Under the pieces are notes generated by a model, which was given only the letters and a program-made list of their open reading frames with translations, did no database searches and was not told the DNA's origin. The translations under genes were made by a program, and so were the position numbers. Of a stretch of 64,000 bases of DNA, positions 6,718-16,168 are shown piece by piece (the stretch's first letter is position 1; the number at the start of each line of letters is the position of its first letter). The DNA comes from Dyadobacter jejuensis (lineage in GTDB: Bacteria; Bacteroidota; Bacteroidia; Cytophagales; Spirosomataceae): assembly GCF_003149085.1 (NCBI RefSeq), contig NZ_QGDT01000015.1:49020-113019 (forward strand), read 5' to 3'.

Positions 6718-8892
6718 AAATAGTATTTGATAGCGCAGGCTTATAGCGCGACCCGGTAGGTTGTAGCCTCGTTTTTCGTAATAATTCTCATCCGTCATAT
6801 TACTGACCTTAAGGGTTAGCTGATGCCTGTTTTCGATGGAGAAAGTGGCGGCCAAGTCGGCCACCATATACTGAGGGTAGCGAATCAGCGGATTGAGCAC
6901 ATCGGTGTAGTCGATGTCCTGTCTATGACCAATATTACGGGCGGTTAGTCGGAGGCGCATCCAGGCGAGGTTGTCATATTCTAACCCATAGTTAAATGTA
7001 TTTTTGGCCACGTTATGGATATCTCGGCTCAGGATAGAGGCATCGGCTTGGCGTATACCTTCTTGGGCTTTTAGGAAACTGGTACCGTTCAGAAATGCCC
7101 TTAGGGAATAGCGATGGTCTGCCAGGAAGCCGAAGTCATATTGAATTTCTGTTTCTATACCTTGAATATGGGCCTCAGTGGCATTGACGTATTGGGCCCT
7201 CGACACAATTTTATCGCCATTGGGCTGGGGCTCGTCTACCTTGGTGGTCACCTTCGCAATCCGGTTTGTTACCGAAGTATTAAAATAAGTCAATGTAGCC
7301 GACCAGCCGGTATTGGGTCGCAGGAAACTCAGGCCTAGATCCCAACTTAGGCTGCTTTCATTTTTTAAATCCGGATTGCCCTGAGTGATGGAGATTCGTC
7401 CCTGGGAGTCCCTCACTTCGTTATAGCCTGCCACCGAGTAGGCGTCGGCGGTCACGAAACCTCTACCCATATTGGCCTTGACCTTAAGCCCAGGCAGGAG
7501 CCGGTAGGTAAGGCCTAAACTAGGACTGACGAAGGGAAGGTTCTTTTTGCCTGCCTGGTAGGAAGGGAGTAAGTCAGTTGTTTTTACTTCATAGGTGATG
7601 CGTTCGTTTCGAAGGCCTGGTTGCAGGCTAAGTCGACCAAAGTCCAAAAAGGCCTGAACATATAATGCCGAAGTGATAAGGGCGTAGTCGGGCTGATAAG
7701 GGGCACGAGCCGTACTATCATTGTACCAGCGGCGGCTGTTATTGGAGGCCTTCAAATAGTCGTATCCTATGGTAAGGCTATGTGGACCCAGGCTCCAGAT
7801 ATCTTTAAGTTGCAATCCTTTCCATTGGTTTTGGCTCTGAGCGGACCGATAGGGGGCAATGGGTTTGCCATATTCGTTCAGGACGTAGTTAGTGGTATTT
7901 TCTTCGGAACCGTATACCTTCAGGGAGGCTTGGTGTGTGCCGTGGTCGCCGGTAAGGGTAAAGTCTAGGGCCGAACGATCGACATCTTTTTTACTAGCTT
8001 CGGTACTTCCCGAGGAGATGTCCCCTGGCGATTCTACATCTTTGGCCTGGAATTTCTCACCACGGAGATCTATTCGCCACTTTTCATCTATTTGATAACC
8101 TACTCTGAGCATCCCTGCATACTGATGAAACTGGGTGTTAGGTCGTTGTTGGCCATCGGCAAGGGTCTCCGATACCGAAGCTTGTGGTTGAGCAGAATAG
8201 TACTTGAGGGCATTGTCGAAATGAAATGCTTTACGAAGCAAGTTGTTTTTGCCGATGGTATAATCTGCTCCTCTTTCAAAAGTGCTGCCAGAAAGGTCAA
8301 AGTCCAATTTTTTCGTCAGGTTGCCACCCACCTGCAGCCCTAATTGGCTAGTTTGGAAACTACCATACTCGGCCCAGGCTTTGCCACGGGGAGTTCCTTT
8401 AGAGTGAGCCGATATCACATTAATAACTCCCCCCATGGCTTGAGAGCCATATAATGCCGAAGCTGGCCCTTTCAGAACTTCAATTTGTTGAATTCCATTG
8501 AGATTGATCAACGACAAATTGGTGGCTCCTGCTGGACAGCCGTCGATAAGCAGCAGGGTACGCTGGTTCAGCCCCGAAAACTGGGGTCGAAATCCTCGTA
8601 TTCCCACTCCCGACGAGAGGGTAGGATACTGGATCACGTCCACGGCGGCAAGCTTCCTAACAAGGTCGGTCAGGTCATTAGAAGGCGTCATCTGTAGGTC
8701 GTTGGGAGTAAGTACTTCAATTTTTTGTGCGATTCTATCCCTAGAATGGGCCGAGCGAGTAGCGGTTACAACCACTGGGTCAAGCTGATGGGGCGATAGG
8801 GTATCTGCAGGAAAGGGAGTGGCATAAGACGTACCTCCGGCTAGGACAGCCATGAATAATATGGCTGTTAATGGATAAAATTGAAATTTCAT
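6715..8892 (-). CDS. btuB: BtuB-like TonB-dependent outer-membrane receptor
   Basis: A 725-residue receptor with a signal peptide (about 1-24, ending SYA), a TonB-box region LDPVVVTATRS near residue 37, a plug domain (about 50-155, with LKGPASALYGSQAMGGVINVI) and a 22-strand-type barrel ending in phenylalanine (RYQILF). It has no SusD partner and no carboxypeptidase-like N-terminal extension, unlike SusC proteins. It lies downstream of a cobalamin riboswitch and a NicO-type transporter gene. Uptake of cobalamin or another corrinoid is therefore the likely role, although cobalt-chelate uptake is not excluded. Confidence 0.85.
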   Translation of the reverse strand: MKFQFYPLTAILFMAVLAGGTSYATPFPADTLSPHQLDPVVVTATRSAHSRDRIAQKIEVLTPNDLQMTPSNDLTDLVRKLAAVDVIQYPTLSSGVGIRGFRPQFSGLNQRTLLLIDGCPAGATNLSLINLNGIQQIEVLKGPASALYGSQAMGGVINVISAHSKGTPRGKAWAEYGSFQTSQLGLQVGGNLTKKLDFDLSGSTFERGADYTIGKNNLLRKAFHFDNALKYYSAQPQASVSETLADGQQRPNTQFHQYAGMLRVGYQIDEKWRIDLRGEKFQAKDVESPGDISSGSTEASKKDVDRSALDFTLTGDHGTHQASLKVYGSEENTTNYVLNEYGKPIAPYRSAQSQNQWKGLQLKDIWSLGPHSLTIGYDYLKASNNSRRWYNDSTARAPYQPDYALITSALYVQAFLDFGRLSLQPGLRNERITYEVKTTDLLPSYQAGKKNLPFVSPSLGLTYRLLPGLKVKANMGRGFVTADAYSVAGYNEVRDSQGRISITQGNPDLKNESSLSWDLGLSFLRPNTGWSATLTYFNTSVTNRIAKVTTKVDEPQPNGDKIVSRAQYVNATEAHIQGIETEIQYDFGFLADHRYSLRAFLNGTSFLKAQEGIRQADASILSRDIHNVAKNTFNYGLEYDNLAWMRLRLTARNIGHRQDIDYTDVLNPLIRYPQYMVADLAATFSIENRHQLTLKVSNMTDENYYEKRGYNLPGRAISLRYQILF

Positions 8893-8942
8893 TTTAGCTT
8901 TTTTAACTAAGAAATTGGGGTTGAATAATCTGTTTTGAAATA

Positions 8943-9563
8943 TTATTGAGCCTGTAGCAGGGTAATGATGCCGATCAGGATTGAAAATGCCCCTACCAGG
9001 TAATTAATCATTCGGATGATGGTTACTTTTTTTGAAGCAAATCGCTGTAACGAAGAGGTGAAGAAATAGCCATAGGCCGACATAGATACTATAATGCCCA
9101 GGCTTTGGATGATGATGATCCACAGGGCCGTGGTAGCGTCGCTGGCCGCCAAGGTAAGGGCTACAGCACAGGCTCCTCCCGTACCCGCCAGGCCGTGAAT
9201 CATACCCACCCAAAACGATTTGCTCATTTTCCTGGAACCTACGAAGTGGGTAGAAGGGTGCTGAAAGTTCCGGCGGATGGCCATTATTCCTAGCCAGATC
9301 ATTAAAGGACCCACCAGGAGTTCGACTTTTTCGGAAATCTCTAGGGAAAGGGTCGATTTAAGTAGCAGTACCAATACGGCGAAAATGATGAGGGAAGCAG
9401 AATGGCCTAGTGCCCAGTGGGAAGCCCGCCATATCAGTTTCCACCTTTCAGTCGGCCGTCGGTCTTTGTCGCTGGCTAGGACCGACACGGCGGCCATATG
9501 GTCGGGTTCAAAAGAATGCTGAATGCCTAATAACAGGGAATCCAATAGTAAAACGTTAATCAT
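8943..9563 (-). CDS. NicO/HupE-UreJ-type cobalt (nickel) transporter
   Basis: A 206-residue inner-membrane protein with about six hydrophobic segments. The first helix carries H16-x4-D21-H22 (QHSFEPDHMAAV), the metal-selecting signature of the NiCoT/NicO group, and a later glycine-rich HGLAGTGGACAVAL segment is also typical. The gene sits behind a B12 riboswitch and just before the BtuB-like gene, which argues for Co2+ supply to the CobN chelatase rather than nickel. It should lie in the cytoplasmic membrane. Confidence 0.85.
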   Translation of the reverse strand: MINVLLLDSLLLGIQHSFEPDHMAAVSVLASDKDRRPTERWKLIWRASHWALGHSASLIIFAVLVLLLKSTLSLEISEKVELLVGPLMIWLGIMAIRRNFQHPSTHFVGSRKMSKSFWVGMIHGLAGTGGACAVALTLAASDATTALWIIIIQSLGIIVSMSAYGYFFTSSLQRFASKKVTIIRMINYLVGAFSILIGIITLLQAQ

Positions 9564-9749
9564 AAAAGCCGCATTAAGGTATTGCCTTTCCTTTCAGAAA
9601 GGCACAAGAAAACATGATGAGCCGGCACATTGCTGACTTCAGTGAATTTTCCGATACGCTTTTGGGGGGAGTTACAGGGAAGCTAGCCAGGACACACTGC
9701 GCCCTGCCACTGTCCTGATGCCTTTCTTCCCGAAAGCAAACGGAGGATA

Positions 9750-9908
9750 TCTGTACTGGCAGGTCTTCTGGCTCGTTCAGTTTTGGCGCCTTCCCGGAAA
9801 ATTTCCAGTGGCTTAAGGCCAAAACCCTTTTTTGAACTTACAGCAGCGGGGACTGCTCCGGATTTACACCGGATTCCCTTTTAATTGCGTTTGAGGCGCA
9901 AACCAATG
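9750..9908 (-). ncRNA. Cobalamin (AdoCbl) riboswitch controlling transporter and btuB-like genes
   Basis: Read on the minus strand, the core GGTGTAAATCCGGAGC is followed by CCCCGCTGCTGTAA, then a variable arm with GCCACTGG, and the B12 box GAGCCAGAAGACCTGCC (9758-9774). These are the conserved parts of the cobalamin riboswitch. The start codon of the NicO-type transporter lies about 190 bases downstream. High AdoCbl should turn off the transporter and receptor genes. Confidence 0.93.
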
Positions 9909-9914
9909 AGGCTG

Positions 9915-9946
9915 CAAAGCTATGTTTTTTATTTTTAAATAGACAA
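9915..9946 (-). promoter_or_regulatory. Promoter of the minus-strand riboswitch transcript
   Basis: On the minus strand, TTG (9944-9946), a 21-base spacer and TAGCTTTG (9915-9922) fit the Bacteroidota promoter. Transcription would begin near 9908, exactly at the 5' edge of the riboswitch. Confidence 0.75.
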
Positions 9947-9993
9947 AAAATAATTGTAGAAAAGCAGGCTTTGATTCCTGAACCAAGTTCTCC

Positions 9994-10025
9994 TTGTTTT
10001 ACTAAAGAATTATCGCTTACCTTTG
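9994..10025 (+). promoter_or_regulatory. Promoter of the cob operon riboswitch transcript
   Basis: TTG (9994-9996), a 21-base spacer and TACCTTTG (10018-10025) match the Bacteroidota consensus. Transcription would begin near 10032, shortly before the plus-strand riboswitch. It is back to back with the minus-strand promoter, about 48 bases away. Confidence 0.75.
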
Positions 10026-10049
10026 CGACTGAAAACGTTCTTTTCTAAA

Positions 10050-10225
10050 TTTTCCAACAAGAAAGGGTTTTACTACCAAGTGAATGAATAGGGAATCGTG
10101 TGAGAATCACGAGCTGTCGCGCAACTGTAAGTAACACCAAAGTTTACATCGAGTGTAGTCCACTGTTCCATAAGGGATGGGAAGGAGGATGTAAATGTTA
10201 CGAGTCAGGAGACCTGCCTTTTCTA
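10050..10225 (+). ncRNA. Cobalamin (AdoCbl) riboswitch controlling the cob operon
   Basis: Conserved parts are visible in order: AGGGAATCGTGTGAGAATCA, the GCGCAACTGTAA segment, a long variable arm, and the B12 box GAGTCAGGAGACCTGCC (10202-10218). A hairpin TGCTCT / AGAGCA at 10236-10255 just after the box may be part of the expression platform. The cbiA start lies about 175 bases on. AdoCbl should repress the biosynthetic operon. Confidence 0.93.
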
Positions 10226-10395
10226 TGTTGACCGTGCTCTCGCGGAATAGAGCATTGTCAGGTTTGGTCGTCGATACTCTGGTGAGACCTTTTGGTTAGC
10301 CAAAAATCTTTGGTTTTATCCTGCCTTTCTATATTCCTTTTTGCTGCACTGAAAATGAGGTTCTGAACTTTTAACTCATTAAAAATCAGTTAAAA

Positions 10396-11856
10396 GTGAA
10401 TCATAATCACCAGGTCCACAGTCCGCGATTCGACTGGGAGCACCACTTTCCTATAGGAGGGGAGCAGCCAGGCTACGCTCCTCAATTTGTTCTCTCGGCA
10501 CCTTCGAGCAGCTCGGGTAAGACTACCCTTACCTTGGGGATATTGCGTGCTTTGCAACGTCGGGGGCTAGGGGTACAGCCGTTTAAGTGTGGTCCCGACT
10601 ATATCGACCCTTTGCATCACCAGAAGGCCTGCGGGAGGCAGAGTGTCAATCTCGATACTTTTCTCTCGTCGGCCAGTCATGTTCAGGCGGTATACGCCAA
10701 GTATGCTGCTGAGGCCCAGGTGACGGTCATCGAAGGGGTGATGGGGCTTTTCGATGGGTCTGTCAAGATGGAAGGCAGTACGGCCTCAATCGCTGAACTG
10801 TTGAAGGTGCCGGTGGTCATGGTCGTCGATGCCCGATCTATGGCCTATTCTGCGGCTCCCTTACTCTATGGATTCAAAAACTTTTACAAGGGGATTACCT
10901 TAGCCGGGGTGATTTTTAATTTCGTAAATACCGATTCACATTATCAGTTTTTGAAGGATGCCTGTGCCGATATAGGCCTAAGGTCATTGGGGTATCTTCC
11001 TAAAAATGAATCTTTCAATATTCCATCCCGTCATTTGGGTTTACATCTTCCCCAGGAAAATGATTTTACGAATAGTCTGGATGTCCTGGCGCAACAAATA
11101 GAAAAAACGATAGATCTTAATGGTCTATTGGAAAGTAGCCAGAGGCCTTCCCCGTTGCCGCCTGCTCGCAGGGCCCAGGTGGTAGCAGCCGACCGCATCA
11201 TTGCCGTTGCAAAGGATGCAGCCTTTAGCTTTACCTATGCCGAAAATATCGAACGGCTTGCCGAGTACGGTCGCATCCAATGCTTTAGCCCTTTGGAGGA
11301 TGCCGAAATCCCCCGTTGCGATTTCTTATATCTCCCTGGGGGGTACCCAGAACTATATGCCGCTGAATTGGAAGAAAACCATTCGATGCGTAGGAGTATT
11401 AGGGCCTATTGCCAGGCAGGCGGCCTTACCTACGCCGAGTGTGGAGGTATGATGTACCTCGGGCAATCGATCCATTTGGCTTTAGGACCGTCTAAATCCA
11501 TGGCCGGGGTTTTTGATTTTAGCACCAGCATGGAGAACTCCAGGGTGGCCTTGGGTTATAGGCATTTGTCGGGTGCGGATTGGCAGGTTCGGGGACATGA
11601 ATTTCACTACTCCAGATTGAACAGCAATCCGCCTGGGGAGTTGGCCCCTGGGGATGTGGCGACGGCTCAGGCGTTGGACCACTTCGTGATCACCACAGCC
11701 CGGGGTAAGGAGGTGACCACGCCAATCTACCGATTCCGAAACTGTTTTGCTACCTATTTACATTTGTACTGGGGTGAATCCGACCATTTTATCAAATATT
11801 TATTTGAGCAAAGCCATGACATGGAGTACGTCACTAAAGATCCCGAAACGTTATGA
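10396..11856 (+). CDS. cobB: Hydrogenobyrinate/cobyrinate a,c-diamide synthase
   Basis: A 486-residue glutamine amidotransferase. An N-terminal dethiobiotin-synthetase-type P-loop is seen at 36-44 (PSSSSGKTT), followed by KCGPDYIDPLHH. The C-terminal class-I amidotransferase domain has its catalytic Cys in TYAECGG (about C349). It amidates the a and c side chains using glutamine and ATP. The downstream partner is CobN, which works on hydrogenobyrinate a,c-diamide, so the CobB (cobalt-late) reaction is more likely than CbiA. The start is GTG at 10396. It overlaps cobN by 4 bases. Confidence 0.93.
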   Translation: MNHNHQVHSPRFDWEHHFPIGGEQPGYAPQFVLSAPSSSSGKTTLTLGILRALQRRGLGVQPFKCGPDYIDPLHHQKACGRQSVNLDTFLSSASHVQAVYAKYAAEAQVTVIEGVMGLFDGSVKMEGSTASIAELLKVPVVMVVDARSMAYSAAPLLYGFKNFYKGITLAGVIFNFVNTDSHYQFLKDACADIGLRSLGYLPKNESFNIPSRHLGLHLPQENDFTNSLDVLAQQIEKTIDLNGLLESSQRPSPLPPARRAQVVAADRIIAVAKDAAFSFTYAENIERLAEYGRIQCFSPLEDAEIPRCDFLYLPGGYPELYAAELEENHSMRRSIRAYCQAGGLTYAECGGMMYLGQSIHLALGPSKSMAGVFDFSTSMENSRVALGYRHLSGADWQVRGHEFHYSRLNSNPPGELAPGDVATAQALDHFVITTARGKEVTTPIYRFRNCFATYLHLYWGESDHFIKYLFEQSHDMEYVTKDPETL

Positions 11857-14800
11857 AAAGACAAAGAATTACCCGGGCCGACGGGAAGTCTATCAATCTG
11901 GTACAGCGGCGGGGGCATTTGTCATATTGCTATAATGCCTGCTGCTGTGGACGGGTGGACAGGGGCTATGCCCCCGTCCCAGTGGACCTGTACAAGGAGG
12001 AATGGCTCAAAAGGAAGCTAAGGAATAAGGTACACCTCACCAAAGGAGGCTGCCTCGGCCCCTGTACCCTAGCCAACGTGGTTACCTTACTCTTTGACGG
12101 GCATTCTATTTGGTTTCACTCCGTCAATAGCGACTGGCAGATTGTAGCTATTTACGATTATATAGAGAGCATGATCGAGGCCGATGGATATCTCGTGCCT
12201 CCGGCTGAGCTGGCCGAATATATCTTTCAGTTTTACAGTTGGAAGGGGGGCGAAAGTGTTGGGCTGGCAGGCACGGCCCCCATACCTACTGAGGGACTGG
12301 TATTTTTGACGCATGCCGATACCGACCTTTTGGCTTTGCATAGGGCCATGGAGCTATTACCAGACGACTTTCCAAAGACTTTGGGTATAAGCCTGTTAGC
12401 CATTAAGAGTGAAGCCCAGATGCAACAGCTGCTGGACAGGGAATTGGCGGAGGCCAAAATTATCGTGGTGCGTATTCATGGTAGGCTAAGTAGTATTCCT
12501 GGCTATGGGGAGCTGGTACAGAAATGTAAATTACGGGGGCAACATCTGATCGTCGTGAGCGGAACCGGGGAGATGAACCCCGACTTCGCTGCCGTATCCA
12601 CCGTGTCGCCAGGGATACTGGAAGACACGCTCCATTATCTTCAGGCGGGAGGGTATACCAACTTACATGCGCTGATGTTGTATCTCTCCGATCGGCTGCT
12701 TTACAGCGGATATGGAGCCGAACCTCCTCAGGAGCTCCCCGAGCATGGAATATACCATCCCGACCTACCAGAGCGGGCCGATCTGGACGACTGGCGCCAG
12801 CACCATCATCCCGAGAAGCCTACCGTTGGCATCTGCTTTTACCGGGCACATTGGATCAGTGGTAATACCAATTTTGTCGATAGGCTCATCGAGGCGTTAG
12901 AGGTCAAAAATCTGAATGTTCTACCCATCTTTACTGCTTCCTTAAAGGCGTTTAACGAAGTGACAGAGCGTCCCTTTGCCTTCGATTACCTGGAGGAGGT
13001 GGGTATAGATGTGCTGATAAACACCATTTCCTTTGCCATCACCGATATACGAGCCTCCAACGGCCATTCGGGAGGTGCGATGAGGGGGCTCGATGTCCCC
13101 ATCCTTCAGGCTATCACCAGCGGCATGGGACAAGGGCCTTGGGAGAATTCCTCTCGGGGGCTTAACCCCTTGGATACAGCCATGAACGTGGCTATTCCTG
13201 AGCTAGATGGACGCATTATTACCGTGCCTATTTCTTTTAAGGAGCGAGGCAAAGAAGCCAAAGGGTATCGCCCCCTTAGCGATCGGGTAGCGCGTGTGGC
13301 AGGGCTCGCACACCGATTTTCTCGACTGCGACGACTCAGTAATAGGGATAAAAAAGTAGCCTTTATACTCACCAATTCCAACAGCAAGGCGGCACAAATT
13401 GGGAATGCAGTGGGGCTGGACTCCCCAGCTTCTTTAATGAAAATGTTGCATGCCATGAAGGCTGAGGGATATACCATAGAGGACCTACCCACCGATGGGG
13501 ACGCCCTCATTCATCAGCTTATCGACAGGTGTTCTTATGACCTTAATTTCCTCACTCCACAGCAGCTGCAACAAGCAGCCGGAAAGGTAGAGGCAGGCCA
13601 GTATCAAGAATGGTTTGACGAACTCCCTGATGTTTTAAAGCACAAAATGGAGAAGCAATGGGGCGCAGCCCCAGGAACGACCTACCTACATCAGGGACAG
13701 ATCGCCCTGGCTGGGCTTGCATTTGGTAATGTGTTTGTAGCCTTACAACCTCCACGAGGCTATGGCATGGATCCCGACGCCATTTATCACCAGCCCGACC
13801 TGCCCCCCACCCATCATTATTATGCCTTTTATCGATGGCTAAGGGATGGCTGGGGGGCCGATGCCCTCGTTCATGTGGGTAAGCATGGTACGCTCGAATG
13901 GTTGCCGGGCAAAGGAATTGGCCTTTCGGAAAATTGTTTTCCGGATGCACTTTTGGGCGATCTACCCTTATTTTATCCTTTTATCATTAACGATCCCGGC
14001 GAAGGGTCACAAGCCAAGCGCCGGGCACATGCTGTGGTAGTCGATCACCTGACGCCCCCCATGACCTCGGCCGACAGCTATGGCGAACTTGCCCAGTTGA
14101 CCCTATTGGTCGACGAATACTATCGGGTAGAGAGTCTGGATCCATCCAAACTGCCTTTGTTACAACGACAGATATGGGAACTTATCCAACAGACAAATCT
14201 CGATAAAGATCTGGGGGCGATGCTTAGCCGCGATCATGGCGACCACAAGCACGACTGGGACGACGAAATGACTCCCGAAGGGGTGCCGGTGAGTCTTACC
14301 GAAATGGATGGCAAAGATATGGCGCATTTGATAGAGGATATTGACGGTTACCTCTGCGAACTAGGCGCCGCACAAATCCGCAATGGTCTACATATCTTAG
14401 GAGAAATGCCGACAGGGGAGTCTTTAGTGGACATGCTTTCGGCCTTAACCCGGCTCTCCAATACGGGAATTTCTAGTCTTCAAGAGGCTTTAGCCCAATG
14501 GTTTGGTTATGAGCTGCAGGAACTGAAGGATGCTAAGGGTCAGCGGCTTGCTGATGTTTCTAAGTCCCTTGTGGTAATGTCAGAAAAGAGTTTGGTGACC
14601 GGGGCCGATGTGCTGGAAGCGCTGGAGGCTATCGGAAAGCAATTGTTTCAGCTCCTGGAGCAGGAGTATTTTAGCTTCGATCATATCGACGCTGTGTTGT
14701 GCGCGGTATTCCATACTACCCCCGATCGGCCAGCGCTAAGGGCTATCAAAGAGATACTGACTTTTGTGTGTACCCAACTCGTGCCCAACCTATGCCGGAC

Positions 14801-16118
14801 CGACGAGGAGATCAGCCATTTGTTGCATGGGCTCAGTGGAGGCTATATCCCGGCTGGGCCAAGCGGATCACCTACGCGAGGCATGGCGCATATATTACCT
14901 ACAGGTAGGAATTTCTATTCCGTCGACCCTCGGGCACTTCCTTCACAAGCCGCCTGGGAGGTGGGGGAGCACCTGGCCAAAGAGGTATTGGAGCGACACC
15001 TGAAAGAGACGGGCCGGTATCCGGAGCAGGTGGGTATCAGCATATGGGGTACCAGTGCGACGAGGACCCATGGCGACGACGTAGCGGAGGTATTAGCGCT
15101 AATGGGGGTGCGCCCCCTTTGGCAAGCAGAAAGCCGGAGGATCGTAGGGGTAGAAGTGATCCCTTTAGAAATTTTAGGGAGGCCCAGGATCGACGTCACT
15201 ACCAGGATCAGCGGTTTTTTTAGGGACGCCTTTCCCCACCTCATATCCATGATCGATGAGGCTGTGCAATTGGTGGTGGCACTGGATGAGCCATTGGAGC
15301 AAAATTTTGTGCGTAAATATTATCTAAAAGACCTAGCTCAGCTACAAAGCGACCCTGATGTGTCCTTAGAACAAGCGGAAGAACGGGCCTCTTACCGAAT
15401 ATTTGGGGCTGCCCCAGGGACGTATGGAGCCGGAATACTGCCCCTGATTGACGAGAAGAATTGGGAAACCGATGCCGATTTCGCAAGGGCCTATGTGAAT
15501 TGGGGAGGCTATGCCTACTCTCAAAATGCCCAGGGGGTGGATGCCCGTAAGGAGTTTGAACACAGGCTTTCGGGGGTCGAAATAGCCTTGCATAACCAGG
15601 ATAATCGGGAGCATGATATTTTTGATAGTGACGACTACTTACAATTTCATGGGGGGATGATCGCCACCATTCGCAACTTAACGGGACAACAACCCAAGCA
15701 TTATTTTGGAGACTCCCAGGACCCGGCCCATCCTGTTGTCCGTGACTTAAAAGAAGAAGCGCTCCGGGTTTTTCGGTCCAGGGTCATGAATCCCAAATGG
15801 TTAGAGAGTATCAAAAAGCATGGCTATAAAGGGGGGCTGGAACTTACAGCCACGGTAGACTATCTGTTTGGCTACGATGCCACAGCGGGGATAGTCGACG
15901 ACTGGATGTACGAAAGCGTTGCGCATACCTACGCCCTGGACCCTAGCATGCAAGCGTTTTTTAAGGATCGAAATCCTTGGGCTATGCAGGCCATTACCGA
16001 AAGGCTACTCGAAGCCGCCCAAAGGGGGATGTGGGCCGAGCCTTCTCCAGAAACCCTTGATGGCTTAAAGGAGCTATATATGCACAATGAGGAACAATTG
16101 GAACAACGCGTGGAATAG
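11853..16118 (+). CDS. cobN: Cobaltochelatase CobN with N-terminal 2Fe-2S thioredoxin-like domain
   Basis: A 1421-residue protein, longer than the usual CobN of about 1250-1300. Residues 1-110 look like a thioredoxin-fold 2Fe-2S ferredoxin, with Cys26/30-32 (CYNACCCGR) and Cys67/71 (GGCLGPC). From about 140 on it is CobN/BchH-like: VGICFYRAHW, GHSGGAMRGLD, DALVHVGKHGTLEWLPGK and YSVDPRALPS are seen. CobN is the large, corrin-binding subunit that inserts Co2+ into hydrogenobyrinate a,c-diamide, driven by an ATPase pair. Here the next gene supplies both ATPase parts in one chain. The cluster could sense redox state or donate electrons; this is inference. It overlaps cobB by 4 bases. Confidence 0.95.
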   Translation: MKRQRITRADGKSINLVQRRGHLSYCYNACCCGRVDRGYAPVPVDLYKEEWLKRKLRNKVHLTKGGCLGPCTLANVVTLLFDGHSIWFHSVNSDWQIVAIYDYIESMIEADGYLVPPAELAEYIFQFYSWKGGESVGLAGTAPIPTEGLVFLTHADTDLLALHRAMELLPDDFPKTLGISLLAIKSEAQMQQLLDRELAEAKIIVVRIHGRLSSIPGYGELVQKCKLRGQHLIVVSGTGEMNPDFAAVSTVSPGILEDTLHYLQAGGYTNLHALMLYLSDRLLYSGYGAEPPQELPEHGIYHPDLPERADLDDWRQHHHPEKPTVGICFYRAHWISGNTNFVDRLIEALEVKNLNVLPIFTASLKAFNEVTERPFAFDYLEEVGIDVLINTISFAITDIRASNGHSGGAMRGLDVPILQAITSGMGQGPWENSSRGLNPLDTAMNVAIPELDGRIITVPISFKERGKEAKGYRPLSDRVARVAGLAHRFSRLRRLSNRDKKVAFILTNSNSKAAQIGNAVGLDSPASLMKMLHAMKAEGYTIEDLPTDGDALIHQLIDRCSYDLNFLTPQQLQQAAGKVEAGQYQEWFDELPDVLKHKMEKQWGAAPGTTYLHQGQIALAGLAFGNVFVALQPPRGYGMDPDAIYHQPDLPPTHHYYAFYRWLRDGWGADALVHVGKHGTLEWLPGKGIGLSENCFPDALLGDLPLFYPFIINDPGEGSQAKRRAHAVVVDHLTPPMTSADSYGELAQLTLLVDEYYRVESLDPSKLPLLQRQIWELIQQTNLDKDLGAMLSRDHGDHKHDWDDEMTPEGVPVSLTEMDGKDMAHLIEDIDGYLCELGAAQIRNGLHILGEMPTGESLVDMLSALTRLSNTGISSLQEALAQWFGYELQELKDAKGQRLADVSKSLVVMSEKSLVTGADVLEALEAIGKQLFQLLEQEYFSFDHIDAVLCAVFHTTPDRPALRAIKEILTFVCTQLVPNLCRTDEEISHLLHGLSGGYIPAGPSGSPTRGMAHILPTGRNFYSVDPRALPSQAAWEVGEHLAKEVLERHLKETGRYPEQVGISIWGTSATRTHGDDVAEVLALMGVRPLWQAESRRIVGVEVIPLEILGRPRIDVTTRISGFFRDAFPHLISMIDEAVQLVVALDEPLEQNFVRKYYLKDLAQLQSDPDVSLEQAEERASYRIFGAAPGTYGAGILPLIDEKNWETDADFARAYVNWGGYAYSQNAQGVDARKEFEHRLSGVEIALHNQDNREHDIFDSDDYLQFHGGMIATIRNLTGQQPKHYFGDSQDPAHPVVRDLKEEALRVFRSRVMNPKWLESIKKHGYKGGLELTATVDYLFGYDATAGIVDDWMYESVAHTYALDPSMQAFFKDRNPWAMQAITERLLEAAQRGMWAEPSPETLDGLKELYMHNEEQLEQRVE

Positions 16119-16168
16119 GGGCCTTCAGCAGGCATCATGAATAGACGACCGTTCAACTGACAAGAAAA

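Noticed and set aside
9574..9822. Open reading of 82 codons on minus
   Set aside because: It covers the B12 box and platform of the riboswitch and has no family resemblance.
14915..15250. Minus-strand readings inside cobN, the chelatase gene and cobT (also 13106-13510, 16591-17109, 24929-25519)
   Set aside because: Shadows of well-supported genes; GC-rich codon use opens the opposite strand.
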